The notes: generated by a model from the sequence alone, not told the origin. A DNA stretch of 64,000 bases from Pollutimonas thiosulfatoxidans (GCF_004022565.1 NZ_CP022987.1:1426001-1490000); one strand, 5' to 3'. Numbered from the stretch's first letter, positions 15,838-25,232 are shown. Numbers and translations: made by a program.

Positions 15838-16673
15838 GACCACTCCTCCAGCAGCTTTATCATCGCGTGCATTATCCACTCCAGCTAAATAGCGGTGAAA
15901 TCCGGTTCGCCGCTGTGTACCTTACCCTTGACGCCTCCCCGTATGCGCGTGATATCGAATTCTGGCCACTGAGTTAGTGGACGCGGGAGACGGCGTTGCG
16001 AGGGCTTGGACTGTAAGGACGACAGCCTTGTTGCTAGCCACAGGCTAAAGGATTTGGAGTGCGGAGGAAATGAGGGTTAGCACCCGCGTAGGTCGCTAGA
16101 GAGGTGCTATCAACTCCATTAGCAATTAATGTCGACGGGATGCAATACACAAAGAAACTCGATCGTTAGCTACGCTTGAATGGCAGCAGCACGTCCGCAT
16201 CAGCACTGGGCCAGCTGCCTATGTTTTGAGAATAGATGCCTGGCAAAAGAGCGGTTGGAACGCTTGCTAACGGACATTTGAAGCCCGCTCTAGCGTAGGC
16301 AGGGCCCAACCTACAATGAGGACACCAGCGTCGACATCACAGTGGTCTGGCTGGAGGGTCTAGCCAACCAAGCCGGCGCGGCACGCGAGGAAAGGGGACC
16401 GGGCTGGCCACCGCGCAGGACCAGCGCCCGCCCTCGTCAAAGACTTGCAAAGGCGCGGCAGCGGCCACGCGGCCCAGCCGGCGCAGCCTTGCAGCAGTAT
16501 CAGCGTGAGGGTTATCAGTGAGCTTGTAGGCATGAAGACATCCAAAAACAAACCGCAATCGCCCCCCTGGGGACGTTGCGGCTTATCTTGGATGGCTTGG
16601 GCCTGCTGCGCCAGACCGAGTTGTACGGACGGAAAGTTTTGTCGTCCAGGCCCCGGTCCGGGCTGACTTCGCG
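15838..16673. other. 836-bp gene-free stretch at the right edge of the island
   Basis: No convincing coding frame was found. The part up to about 16330 has many stop codons in all frames and looks like decayed island DNA; around 16237-16301 there is an imperfect inverted pair (TGCCT...GAGCGG and CCCGCTC...AGGCA). From about 16340 to the solute-binding gene the DNA becomes GC-rich like the core chromosome and holds two overlapping minus-strand frames without family resemblance. The composition change puts the island's right boundary near 16320-16340. Confidence 0.45.
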
Positions 16674-17993
16674 CTACTTCTTCATCATTGCGCTGGCTTG
16701 CGTGGCGGCGGTTTTCAGCGCCGTCACGGCGGGCTGGTTGCCGCTAAGGGCGGCTTGCAACGTTTGCTGAAACATGGCCCGGATTTCCGGATAATTGTCT
16801 ATGCGAAAGCCACGACTGTTGGCTGCAGGCGCGGCCTGATTGACCGCAACCAGTTGCTTCCACTCGCCCAGGTTCTTGTAGTAGCCGTCTTGGGTCTGCT
16901 CGAAAGCCTGCTTGGTCAAGGGCAAGAAGCCGGTTTCCTGATACCACTTCGAGGCGCGTTGAGGCTGTGCCAAAAAGGACAGGAAACGCGCGCTGGCGGC
17001 GTCGCTATCCTTGGAGTGACCGGCGGTTACCCACAAGGCCGATCCACCTACAAAAGGATTGCCCGGCTTGTCGGTAACCTGTGGGTAATACGGCAGGCCG
17101 CTGATCGCGAAATCAAGTTTTTTATCGTTCTTGAACCAGCCCAGGTTGCCCGAAGTGGACAGCAACACGGCGCATTCGCCCCTGGCAAAACGCTGGCCGG
17201 CCACGGAGTCGAACTCTGGCTTGACCATGAGCTCGCTGCGCACCCAACTGATCATCAGCGACAAATGCCGGATGTACATCACGTCGAACATGAAGGCCGG
17301 CTTGCCCTTGCCGGTCAGGCCGTTGCCCTGGCTGGCATACAGTTGGTTATTGACGGCGGCCAGGTTCTCCAGGTTGATGGACACGGGCTGGTCGGTGGTC
17401 AAGGGGCAGCGGCGCGATCCATTGTTGGCCAGCGTTACCAATTGGTCCTGCAGGCCGTTCCAGGCACGCTGGGGCACCGTGGGTTTCAGGTTCGCTTTCT
17501 TGAAAGCGTCCAGGTTGTAGAACATCACCGGCACATCGACCATATACGGAAACGCCACCAGGCGTCCCTTGCTGTCGCGCGCAAAGGTATTGCGCTCGGA
17601 CAGGAACCACTTGGCATCCTTGATCGGGTGGTGGGCCAGCAATGCATGCAAGGGCTGGATATACGAGCGCCCCGCAATTTCTTCGGGTGAGCGGTCGTCG
17701 TCCAGTTGCACCAAATGCGGGCGGTCGTCGCGCTTCTTTGCTGCGGCCAGCGCCGCCTCGATGGCCTCTTCGGACTCGAAGGACTTGAGCTTTACCTTGA
17801 CGTCTTTTTGATCCTTGTTGAAATCATCAACCAGGTCTTCGAACACTTCAGCGTTATAGGAACTTAGCGAATGCCAGATCCGTACTTCAGTGGCAGCCGT
17901 AGCGGCCAGGGACGACAGCAGCAGACCGCCCGCCGTCATCCACGCAAGCTTGCGTGCCGACACGCCGACGCCGCAATAGCGATTTGATTTCAT
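16674..17993 (-). CDS. Extracellular solute-binding protein of an ABC importer (UgpB/family 1 type)
   Basis: This 439-residue secreted protein has a basic N-terminus and a hydrophobic signal segment (WMTAGGLLLSSLAATAA) with likely cleavage near residue 35, before ATEVRIWHSLSSYNAEVF. The WHSL start and AFPYMVDVPVMFYNLDAFKK stretch are typical of family 1 sugar or glycerol-phosphate-binding proteins. No permease or ATPase genes of the same importer lie next to it; the DadA-like gene ends 5 bp upstream in the same direction. The ligand cannot be told from the sequence; UgpB-like binding of glycerol-3-phosphate is one possibility. Confidence 0.85.
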   Translation of the reverse strand: MKSNRYCGVGVSARKLAWMTAGGLLLSSLAATAATEVRIWHSLSSYNAEVFEDLVDDFNKDQKDVKVKLKSFESEEAIEAALAAAKKRDDRPHLVQLDDDRSPEEIAGRSYIQPLHALLAHHPIKDAKWFLSERNTFARDSKGRLVAFPYMVDVPVMFYNLDAFKKANLKPTVPQRAWNGLQDQLVTLANNGSRRCPLTTDQPVSINLENLAAVNNQLYASQGNGLTGKGKPAFMFDVMYIRHLSLMISWVRSELMVKPEFDSVAGQRFARGECAVLLSTSGNLGWFKNDKKLDFAISGLPYYPQVTDKPGNPFVGGSALWVTAGHSKDSDAASARFLSFLAQPQRASKWYQETGFLPLTKQAFEQTQDGYYKNLGEWKQLVAVNQAAPAANSRGFRIDNYPEIRAMFQQTLQAALSGNQPAVTALKTAATQASAMMKK

Positions 17994-17998
17994 AGAAA

Positions 17999-19252
17999 TT
18001 AGCCCAGAAAAGGAAATTCGACATCAGGCCGGCGGCCGCAAATCAAGTCTGCCAGCGCGCGTCCGGAGCCCGCGCCCATGGTCCAGCCCAGTGTGCCGTG
18101 GCCGGTGTTCAGGTAAAGGTTTTGAATTCGGGTCCCGCCGATAAGCGGAACATTGGACGGCGTTGTAGGACGCAGCCCAGACCAGTAGCGTACATTATCA
18201 AAATCAAGGGCGCTTGGGAACAACTCTCGGGCCTGTTGGGCCATATATTCGCAACGGATTGTATTCAGGCCTCGGGAATAGCCGGATAGCTCGGCAGTGC
18301 CGGCCATGCGCAACTGATTGCCCAGTCGGGTATAGACGACCTTGTGGGCGCTGTCGGTCAAGCTTACCGTAGGTGCTGCGGTCGGGTCGACGATATCAAA
18401 CGTGGCCGAATAACCCTTGGCGGGGTAAACATGGCAGGGAACGCCCAGCGGGGTCACCAGTTGCGGCGTGAATGAACCCAGCGCCGCCACGTAGACATCC
18501 GCCTTCAGCGTTTCGTAAAGCCCGTCAGGGCCGATAAGTTCGGCCGCCTGTATGCGACCGCCTGCAGAAATCAGCCGGCTGACGCGGGTGGAAAAGCGAA
18601 ACTCCACGCCCGCCGCCTTGGCTTTCTCAGCCAGCGCGGTGGTAAACAAATAAATATCGCCGGTTTCGTCTTCAGCGGTGTAGTCGCCCCCCACAATATG
18701 GTGGCGCGACGCCGCCAAGGCCGGTTCAATCTGTACGACTTCGTCGGTGCTGACAATGCGCCTGTCCACCCCGAAATCGCGCATGACGCCCGCCATGCGT
18801 TGAGAGTCTTCGAACTCGGCCTGGTCGCGGTAAAAGTTCAGGATGCCGCGCTCGAGATGATGGTATTGAATACCCAGTTCGGTACGCATCTGTCGCAGGG
18901 TGCGGCGGCTGTATTCGGACATGCGCACCATGGCGCGTATGTTGGGCGCCAGCCGGCCCGGCATGCATTCGCGCAGGAACAGCATGCCCCACCACCATTG
19001 CTTGGGATCGAGCTGCGGCCGGAACAACAGCGGCGAGTTCTCTTTGAACAGCCAGCGGGCCAGCTTCAGCGGCGCTTGCGGATTGGCCCAGGGTTCGGAA
19101 TACGACACGGAAATCTGGCAGCCGTTGGCGCGGCTGGTCTCTTGTGCGGGGCCGGTTTGCCGGTCAACAACCACGACGTCGTGCCCGGCCTGGCGCAACC
19201 ACCATGCTGTAGAGGTGCCGATAATACCGCTGCCAAGTACCGCAATCTTCAT
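17999..19252 (-). CDS. dadA: D-amino acid dehydrogenase, small subunit type
   Basis: This FAD-dependent enzyme deaminates D-amino acids to 2-oxo acids and feeds electrons to the respiratory chain at the inner membrane. The 417-residue protein starts with the dinucleotide-binding motif VLGSGIIGTSTAWWL (5-19) and VVVVDR, and ends with the DAO-type stretch NLYLNTGHGTLGWTMGAGSG near 380-400 that closes the FAD site. LRPTTPSNVPLIGG precedes it, also conserved. It forms an operon with the solute-binding protein 5 bp downstream; no alanine racemase dadX is next to it, so the real substrate could be another D-amino acid. Confidence 0.87.
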   Translation of the reverse strand: MKIAVLGSGIIGTSTAWWLRQAGHDVVVVDRQTGPAQETSRANGCQISVSYSEPWANPQAPLKLARWLFKENSPLLFRPQLDPKQWWWGMLFLRECMPGRLAPNIRAMVRMSEYSRRTLRQMRTELGIQYHHLERGILNFYRDQAEFEDSQRMAGVMRDFGVDRRIVSTDEVVQIEPALAASRHHIVGGDYTAEDETGDIYLFTTALAEKAKAAGVEFRFSTRVSRLISAGGRIQAAELIGPDGLYETLKADVYVAALGSFTPQLVTPLGVPCHVYPAKGYSATFDIVDPTAAPTVSLTDSAHKVVYTRLGNQLRMAGTAELSGYSRGLNTIRCEYMAQQARELFPSALDFDNVRYWSGLRPTTPSNVPLIGGTRIQNLYLNTGHGTLGWTMGAGSGRALADLICGRRPDVEFPFLG

Positions 19253-19270
19253 TGTCGTTTCCTTTAACCG

Positions 19271-20305
19271 CTATAAGGTATCGGCCTCGGTCGTGAACGC
19301 ATCAGCAAAGAAGTCGTCCTCCGGCAGGCCGGCCAACTGGATGAAATCGCGCCTCGCGCTTTCCACCATGATGGGCGCGCCGCAGGCATAGACTTGATGG
19401 CCGGACAGATCGGGATAGTCTTGCAGCACGGCCTGATGAACAAACCCGGTACGGCCTGTCCAGCCGTCACCCGATTGCGCATCCGACACGACCGGCACAT
19501 AGCTGAAGCCGGGCAACTGCTGTTCCCATTCGCGCGCCGTATCGTGCTGATAAAGGTCGGCCGGCCGGCGACCGCCCCAATAAAGCACTGCCTTGCGCGG
19601 ATCTTTGTTGGCAATCATGCGTTCGACGATGGCCTTGATGGGCGCAAACCCCGTCCCGCTGGCCAGCAAAACGATGGGCTTGTCGCCCTCTTCGCGCAGG
19701 AAAAACGAGCCGAACGGCCCTTCCACGCGCAGGATCTCGCGCACTTTCATTTGCGTTTCGCCGGCTCCGAAGACGTGATCGGTGAAGGCGCCCCCCGGGG
19801 TATGGCGGATGTGCAGCTCTACCAGATTGTTGTCCGCTGGCGGTGTTGCCATGGAATAACTGCGGCGGCGGCCGTCACGCAGGATGAATTCCAGATACTG
19901 GCCGGCGTAATACCGGAAAGGATCGGCGGCGGGCAACTGCAGCTTCACGATCATGACGTCGGGAGCCGCCTGGTGCAACTCCATGACGCGCGAGGGCATC
20001 TTGCGGATCTGGATATCCGTCGCCATGCGGATTTCGTGCGCCTCGATCAACATATCCGAGCTGGGCCGCGCCTGGCAGAACAAGGTATAGCCCTGTTCCA
20101 AGTCTTCCGGAGAGAGAATCTGGGCAGGCGCAGCACCGGCGTCGAACTCGCCCGCCAGCACTTTGCCCTTGCAGGTGGAACAAGCGCCATTACGGCAGCT
20201 ATAGGGCAGCACGATACCGGCCGCCAGCGCGCCATCCAGCACGGTTTGCCCATCTTGAACCTCAAACTCATGATTGCTGGGTTGAACGATAACCTTGAAA
20301 CTCAT
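19271..20305 (-). CDS. 2Fe-2S ferredoxin/FAD reductase (CDP-6-deoxy-delta-3,4-glucoseen reductase-like)
   Basis: This 344-residue electron-transfer protein has a plant-type [2Fe-2S] domain at the N-terminus (C37, C42, C45 in CRNGACSTC, and C77) followed by a ferredoxin-reductase module: the FAD-binding RRRSYSMATPP and the NAD(P)-binding VLLASGTGFAPIKAIVE. The order of domains matches AscD/phenol-hydroxylase-reductase-like proteins that Burkholderiales genomes usually annotate as glucoseen reductase. No dideoxysugar genes are nearby, so that name is probably only structural. It sits 18 bp upstream of dadA in the same direction; the start was set at MSFKVIVQ, 17 codons into a longer frame. Confidence 0.85.
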   Translation of the reverse strand: MSFKVIVQPSNHEFEVQDGQTVLDGALAAGIVLPYSCRNGACSTCKGKVLAGEFDAGAAPAQILSPEDLEQGYTLFCQARPSSDMLIEAHEIRMATDIQIRKMPSRVMELHQAAPDVMIVKLQLPAADPFRYYAGQYLEFILRDGRRRSYSMATPPADNNLVELHIRHTPGGAFTDHVFGAGETQMKVREILRVEGPFGSFFLREEGDKPIVLLASGTGFAPIKAIVERMIANKDPRKAVLYWGGRRPADLYQHDTAREWEQQLPGFSYVPVVSDAQSGDGWTGRTGFVHQAVLQDYPDLSGHQVYACGAPIMVESARRDFIQLAGLPEDDFFADAFTTEADTL

Positions 20306-20353
20306 AGCACCTGACTTAAAGTAATAGTGAGATAAAGCCGACCATTTTAGACG

Positions 20354-20376
20354 CACCCGGCCATCAGGCCGGTGCG
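20354..20376 (-). terminator. Hairpin overlapping the parC stop codon
   Basis: On the minus strand GCACCGGCC and GGCCGGGTGC flank a TGAT loop that holds the parC stop codon. There is no strong T-run after it, so termination would be weak or Rho-assisted. It may separate parC from the reductase gene that follows. Confidence 0.4.
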
Positions 20377-22667
20377 AGCACGGGCTGCTTGACCTTGACC
20401 GACAAGGCCTTGCCTTTGCGGGCGCGCTTGCCTATGTACTCTGCCAGCTCGTCCGGCCCCAGGGCCACTGTGGTGCTCTTGTTGCGATAGACGCCCGTAG
20501 CCAGTATGCCGTCCGGGCCGACGGGCACCCATTGATCCAGGGCATCGCCATCGTCCAGGCCCATCAGGATGGTACCGCGCCCCCCGCCGGACAGCTTCTT
20601 GATTTCGGACAGCTCTACAAGAAGGAAGCGTCCTTTACGGGCCAACATGGCCAGGTATTGGTCGGTCGCACGCATGCGCAGCGGCTTCATCAGCACGTCG
20701 CCCTGCTCCAGCGACACGAATTGTTTACCGGCACGCTGGCGGGTGGTCAGATCCTTGAAGGTCGCCATGAAGCCGTAACCTGACTGGGTTCCTATCATAT
20801 AGCGCTGCTGGGCCGGCCCGGCGATCATGTGCACTATCCGTGCCCCAGGCTCGGTCTCTATCATGGACGTAATAGGCTGACCATCGCCGCGAGCCGAAGG
20901 CAGGCTGGCTACCGCTACGGTATAGACACGGCCGGTATTGGAAAAAGCCACCAGATCGTCAGTGCTCTGGCATTCGATGACGTCATAAGCCGCGTCGCCG
21001 CTCTTGAAATTGAACTGCGCGGGGTCGTGGCCATGCCCTTGCCGGGATCGTAGCCACCCTTTTGCCGAAATAATGACCGTGACGGGTTCCTGGACCACCT
21101 TGGTTTCCAGCACCGCCCGCTCTGCCACTTCGATCAAGGTACGCCTGTCGTCGCCATACTGCTTCGCATCGGCCTCGATCTCGCGGATCATCAAGCGCTT
21201 GAAGGCGCCTGGGTTGTCCAGCAGCTCGCGCAATTGTTCCTGTTCTTGCTTCTGGGCGGCCAGCTCTTTTTCGATCTTGAACCCTTCCAGCCTGGCCAAT
21301 TGGCGCAAGCGCATTTCCAGGATGTCTTCTGCTTGCCGCTCGGACAGATCGAAGCGTTCCATCAATGCCGCACGCGGTTCGTCCGCCTCGCGTATGGTCT
21401 GGATGACCTCGTCGACGTTCAAATAGACGACCATGCGCCCTTCGAGCACATGGATGCGGTCCGTTACCTTGTCCAGGCGGAACTGGGTGCGCCGCGTCAT
21501 GGTGTGCGCACGGAAGCCCAGCCAATCCACCAGCACCTGGCGCAGGCCCCGCTGGCCCGGCCGACCATCCGTGCCTATGCAGACCAGATTCATGGACACG
21601 CTGGTTTCCATGCTGGTCTGGGCCAGCAAGGTGTTGACGAATTCGTCCCGGGGAATGCGACTGGTCTTGGGCTCGAACACCAGGCGCACCGCGGCATCTT
21701 TGCCCGATTCGTCCCGGACGGTGTCCAGCAAGCCCAGAAGCAGCGCCCGGGTTTGCTGTTGCTCGGCGGTCAGGCTTTTCTTGCCGGCCTTCACCTTCGG
21801 ATTGGTACGGTCTTCGATTTCTTCCAGGATCCGCTGGGTCGACGTGCCGGGCGGCAGTTCAGTGATCACCAACTGCCACTGGCCGCGCGCCATCTCTTCG
21901 AACTCCCAACGGGCACGTGCCTTGATGGAGCCACGTCCGCTGGCATAGACATGGGCAATGTCTTCCGGCGAGGAAATGATCTGGCCGCCGCCTGCAAAGT
22001 CCGGCCCGGGCACGATCTCGTACAGCTCTTCATCGGGCAGCTTGGGGTTGCGGATCAGGGCCACGCAGGCACGCGCGATCTCGCGCAAATTGTGCGAGGC
22101 GATCTCGGTCGCCATGCCCACGGCGATCCCGGATGCCCCATTAAGCAGCATGACGGGCAAGCGCGCAGGCAGCAGCAGCGGCTCGCGCTGACTACCGTCA
22201 TAGTTGGCGACGAAATCCACCGTGCCTTCATCCAGCTCGTCCAGCAAAATGCGGGCAAACGGCGTCAAACGCGCCTCGGTATAACGCATGGCCGCCGCAT
22301 TGTCGCCGTCGCGCGAACCAAAGTTGCCGTGGCCATCTACCAGTGGGTAGCGCAAGCTGAAGCTTTGCGCCATGCGCACCATGGCATCGTAGGCGGCCTG
22401 GTCGCCATGCGGGTGATATTTGCCCAATACATCGCCCACCACACGGGCAGACTTCACGGGCTTGGCGCCAGCGGCCAGCCCCATGGCCTGCATCGCATAC
22501 AAAATGCGGCGCTGCACCGGCTTCTGGCCGTCAGTGACATCGGGCAAGGCTCGGCCCCGCACTACCGATACCGCGTAATCCAGATAGGCCTGTTCGGCAT
22601 AGTGGCCCAGGGTAATGGCGTCGCCCCCCTGTCCATCATCGAACAAACCGGCTTGTGTACTATCCAT
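20364..22667 (-). CDS. parC: DNA topoisomerase IV subunit A
   Basis: ParC cuts and rejoins DNA to unlink daughter chromosomes. The 767-residue protein begins with the GyrA/ParC-type winged-helix region: QKPVQRRILYAM, then GKYHPHGDQAAYDAMVRMAQ, which is the quinolone-determining region. The catalytic tyrosine lies in MRYTEARL near residue 130. The coiled-coil tower and a short beta-propeller C-terminal domain follow, as in ParC and not in the longer GyrA. The QRDR positions equivalent to E. coli S80 and E84 are Gln and Asp. It follows parE by 21 bp in one operon. Confidence 0.95.
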   Translation of the reverse strand: MDSTQAGLFDDGQGGDAITLGHYAEQAYLDYAVSVVRGRALPDVTDGQKPVQRRILYAMQAMGLAAGAKPVKSARVVGDVLGKYHPHGDQAAYDAMVRMAQSFSLRYPLVDGHGNFGSRDGDNAAAMRYTEARLTPFARILLDELDEGTVDFVANYDGSQREPLLLPARLPVMLLNGASGIAVGMATEIASHNLREIARACVALIRNPKLPDEELYEIVPGPDFAGGGQIISSPEDIAHVYASGRGSIKARARWEFEEMARGQWQLVITELPPGTSTQRILEEIEDRTNPKVKAGKKSLTAEQQQTRALLLGLLDTVRDESGKDAAVRLVFEPKTSRIPRDEFVNTLLAQTSMETSVSMNLVCIGTDGRPGQRGLRQVLVDWLGFRAHTMTRRTQFRLDKVTDRIHVLEGRMVVYLNVDEVIQTIREADEPRAALMERFDLSERQAEDILEMRLRQLARLEGFKIEKELAAQKQEQEQLRELLDNPGAFKRLMIREIEADAKQYGDDRRTLIEVAERAVLETKVVQEPVTVIISAKGWLRSRQGHGHDPAQFNFKSGDAAYDVIECQSTDDLVAFSNTGRVYTVAVASLPSARGDGQPITSMIETEPGARIVHMIAGPAQQRYMIGTQSGYGFMATFKDLTTRQRAGKQFVSLEQGDVLMKPLRMRATDQYLAMLARKGRFLLVELSEIKKLSGGGRGTILMGLDDGDALDQWVPVGPDGILATGVYRNKSTTVALGPDELAEYIGKRARKGKALSVKVKQPVLAPA

Positions 22668-22688
22668 TTGTTTTTCTCGAACTTGCGT

Positions 22689-24650
22689 TTAAACGTCTAC
22701 TTCGGCGAGATTGCCTTTTTCTTCGAGCCAGCTGCGCCGCTGCGCGGATTCGCCCTTGCCCATCAGCATGTCGAACATCTGCGTGGTCGCCTCCACCCCC
22801 AGGGCTCCATAGCTGATCGGCATCAGGCGCCGCGTGTCCGGGTTCATGGTGGTGTCCCATAACTGCTCCGCACTCATTTCGCCCAGGCCCTTGAAGCGGC
22901 TGATGCTCCACGATCCTTCGCGTACGCCTTCCTTGCGCAGCTTGTCCTGGACGGCTTCCAGCTCGCCCTGGTCCAGGCAATAAACCTTGCGTGCCGGCCG
23001 CTTCCCGGCCGCGGGCACGTCGACGCGAAACAGCGGCGGCCTGGCGACAAACACGTGGCCCGCCTCGACCAGTTTCGGAAAATGGCGGAAGAACAAGGTC
23101 AGCAGCAGCACCTGTATGTGCGAACCGTCCACATCGGCATCCGACAATATGCAGACGCGGCCGTAACGCAGGCCGGACAGGTCCACGGTGTCGGTGGGCC
23201 CGTGCGGATCCACTCCTATCGCCACGGCAATGTCGTGGATCTCGTTATTGGCAAAGAGCCGGTCTCTATCGACTTCCCACGAGTTAAGCACCTTGCCCCG
23301 TAGCGGCAAGATGGCCTGGAATTCTTTGTCGCGTCCCATCTTGGCCGATCCGCCGGCCGAATCGCCTTCGACCAGGAAAATCTCGGTGCGCGAAGCATCG
23401 CTGGATTCGCAATCGGTAAGCTTGCCCGGCAACACCGCCACCCCGGAACTCTTGCGCTTTTCCACTTTCTGGGACGAGCGGGCACGGGCTTGCGCCTGAC
23501 GGATGGCGATCTCGGCAAGCTTGCGGCCGTAGTCCACGTTGGCGTGCAGCCAGAGATCCAGAGCGTTCCTGACGAATCCGCCGACCAGGCGCACGGCGTC
23601 GCGGCTATTGAGCCTTTCCTTGATTTGTCCCTGAAACTGCGGATCGAGCACTTTTGCCGACAACACAAAACTGGCACGGGCAAATACGTCTTCGGGTAGC
23701 AACTTTACGCCCTTGGGCACGAGGGAATGCAGCTCGGCAAAGGTTTTGACCGCCGTGAACAGGCCGTCGCGCAATCCAGCCTCATGGGTACCGCCGGCCG
23801 TTGTCGAAATGAGATTGACATAGGACTCGCGCACGACGGCGCCGTCAGCCGTCCAGACCACCACCCACTGCGCGCCCTCGCCCAACGCAAACGACTCGTC
23901 GTCGTCCGCCGCATACTGCTTGCCTTCAAACGCGGGAACAATACGTTCGGCGTCGCCCAGCGCCTCATCCAGATAACCGCGCAAGCCCTCTTCATACTGC
24001 CATTCGCGGGTTTCTCCGGTTTTCTCGACAATCAGGCTGACTTTGGTCCCATTGAGCAATACGGCCTTGCTGCGCAACGCGTGGACCAACTCGGGCATCG
24101 GTATGGTGGCCGTATCGAAATACTTGGGGTCGGGCCAGACACGCACCCGGGTACCGGTCTTGCGGCGCCCCACGGGTTCCAGCTCTTGCAAGGGCGTCAA
24201 TACATCGCCGTTGGCGAAAATCAGCTCATGAGTGGCGCCGTCGCGCCATACGCGCACTTCAAGGCGGGTCGACAAAGCGTTGGTCACCGACACGCCCACG
24301 CCATGCAGGCCGCCCGAAAACGCATAGGCGCCGCCGGCCTTCTTGTCGAACTTTCCGCCGGCGTGCAAGCGCGTGAACACCAGCTCGACCACCGGCGCAT
24401 GTTCGTCCGGGTGCATGCCCACGGGGATACCGCGTCCGTCGTCCTCGATGGATACGCTGCCATCAGTGTGCAAGGTAAGCTTGATGTGTTTGCCAAAGCC
24501 CGCCAGGGCCTCGTCGGCGGCATTGTCGATAACCTCCTGCAGGATGTGCAGTGGATTGTCAGTTCGGGTATACATGCCGGGCCGTTGACGGACCGGTTCA
24601 AGTCCCTTCAATACCCGGATTGAAGCTTCGTCGTAGCGTGGTATTGCCAA
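22689..24650 (-). CDS. parE: DNA topoisomerase IV subunit B
   Basis: ParE supplies the ATPase of topoisomerase IV. From the TTG at 24650 (GGA seven bases upstream) the protein has 653 residues starting with LAIPRYDEASIRVLKGLEP, which agrees with family starts. A longer frame reaching 24890 would overlap the thioredoxin start and is poor in family resemblance. Features are the GHKL ATPase motifs (EVIDNAADEAL, DDGRGIPVG, GGLHGVGVSVTNALS) and the TOPRIM domain (FLVEGDSAGGSAK, ILSDADVDGSHI). It is divergent from trxA and leads into parC. Confidence 0.94.
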   Translation of the reverse strand: MAIPRYDEASIRVLKGLEPVRQRPGMYTRTDNPLHILQEVIDNAADEALAGFGKHIKLTLHTDGSVSIEDDGRGIPVGMHPDEHAPVVELVFTRLHAGGKFDKKAGGAYAFSGGLHGVGVSVTNALSTRLEVRVWRDGATHELIFANGDVLTPLQELEPVGRRKTGTRVRVWPDPKYFDTATIPMPELVHALRSKAVLLNGTKVSLIVEKTGETREWQYEEGLRGYLDEALGDAERIVPAFEGKQYAADDDESFALGEGAQWVVVWTADGAVVRESYVNLISTTAGGTHEAGLRDGLFTAVKTFAELHSLVPKGVKLLPEDVFARASFVLSAKVLDPQFQGQIKERLNSRDAVRLVGGFVRNALDLWLHANVDYGRKLAEIAIRQAQARARSSQKVEKRKSSGVAVLPGKLTDCESSDASRTEIFLVEGDSAGGSAKMGRDKEFQAILPLRGKVLNSWEVDRDRLFANNEIHDIAVAIGVDPHGPTDTVDLSGLRYGRVCILSDADVDGSHIQVLLLTLFFRHFPKLVEAGHVFVARPPLFRVDVPAAGKRPARKVYCLDQGELEAVQDKLRKEGVREGSWSISRFKGLGEMSAEQLWDTTMNPDTRRLMPISYGALGVEATTQMFDMLMGKGESAQRRSWLEEKGNLAEVDV

Positions 24651-24869
24651 TGTCGTTCCAAGTTCTTGCTGAAAAAGTTGCGCTATTTTACGGAAACTGC
24701 CGGGTAGGGCACGCAATCGGTGGTCTCTATACAGTATGCGCGCGTCGCCGACAGTGGTATGCTTGTCGAAATCCGGCAACGTCTGCACACCACTAATAGA
24801 ATACATGGTGTGGGCTGCATGCCTTCTCGTATGCCTTTCTGATTCCCGCAGCTTCTTTTTCTTTTTATC

Positions 24870-25196
24870 ATGAGCGAATCCATCAAACACGTGAGCGATG
24901 CCTCATTCGAGGCCGACGTCATTCAATCCGACGTCCCCGTCCTGGTCGACTACTGGGCCCCCTGGTGCGGCCCCTGCAAAATGATTGCGCCCCTACTCGA
25001 GGACGCCGCCAAGCAGTATGAAGGCCGTGTTATCATCGCCAAGGTCAACGTCGACGAAAACCCCGATACGGCAGCCAAGTACGGCATCCGCGGCATACCC
25101 ACCCTTATGCTGTTCAAGAACGGCGCAGCCGCAGCCACCAAAGTGGGCGCATTGTCCAAATCGCAACTGGGCTCCTTTCTCGACGAATCCCTTTAA
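24870..25196 (+). CDS. trxA: Thioredoxin 1
   Basis: This small cytoplasmic disulfide reductase has 108 residues with the active site WCGPC at 32-36, preceded by LVDYWAP. The cis-proline stretch GIRGIPTLMLFKNG comes near 72-85. Length and layout are standard. There is no strong Shine-Dalgarno before the ATG (the upstream sequence is a pyrimidine-rich CTTTTTCTTTTTATC), so another start cannot be ruled out, but the family starts here. It is followed 63 bp later by rho, the common trxA-rho neighbour arrangement. Confidence 0.95.
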   Translation: MSESIKHVSDASFEADVIQSDVPVLVDYWAPWCGPCKMIAPLLEDAAKQYEGRVIIAKVNVDENPDTAAKYGIRGIPTLMLFKNGAAAATKVGALSKSQLGSFLDESL

Positions 25197-25211
25197 CACC
25201 GACTTTTCCGC

Positions 25212-25232
25212 GCGAGCCCCCTCTGGGCTCGC
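25212..25232 (+). terminator. Hairpin in the trxA-rho gap
   Basis: GCGAGCCC and GGGCTCGC form a perfect 8-bp stem with a five-base loop, 15 bases after the trxA stop and 27 bases before the rho start. No T-run follows. It may be a weak terminator or part of the rho leader, since rho is known to be autoregulated by premature termination in E. coli. Confidence 0.45.

Noticed and set aside
15588..15977. A 129-codon plus-strand frame in the island's right part
   Set aside because: Proline/arginine-rich and without a ribosome-binding site; the opposite-strand 73-residue frame looks more like a protein.
16337..16558. Overlapping minus-strand frames, one starting with a lipoprotein-like LLQGCAG stretch
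   Set aside because: No ribosome-binding site was evident, two frames compete for the same DNA, and neither has a recognisable family; more likely a decayed remnant.
10057..16673. A classical Thoeris system
   Set aside because: A ThsB-like TIR and a SLOG protein are present, but there is no SIR2-SLOG ThsA effector, and the extra Nmad2, MazG and UDG genes do not belong to Thoeris as described.
21234..22862. A 542-codon open frame antisense to parC and the parE end
   Set aside because: It is rich in His, Gln and Arg, typical of shadow frames in high-G+C DNA, and parC is certain on the other strand.
24651..24890. Extension of parE by 80 codons to an ATG overlapping trxA
   Set aside because: The extra part does not resemble ParE, overlaps the start of the divergent trxA and contains a KKKKK run; the TTG start fits the family.
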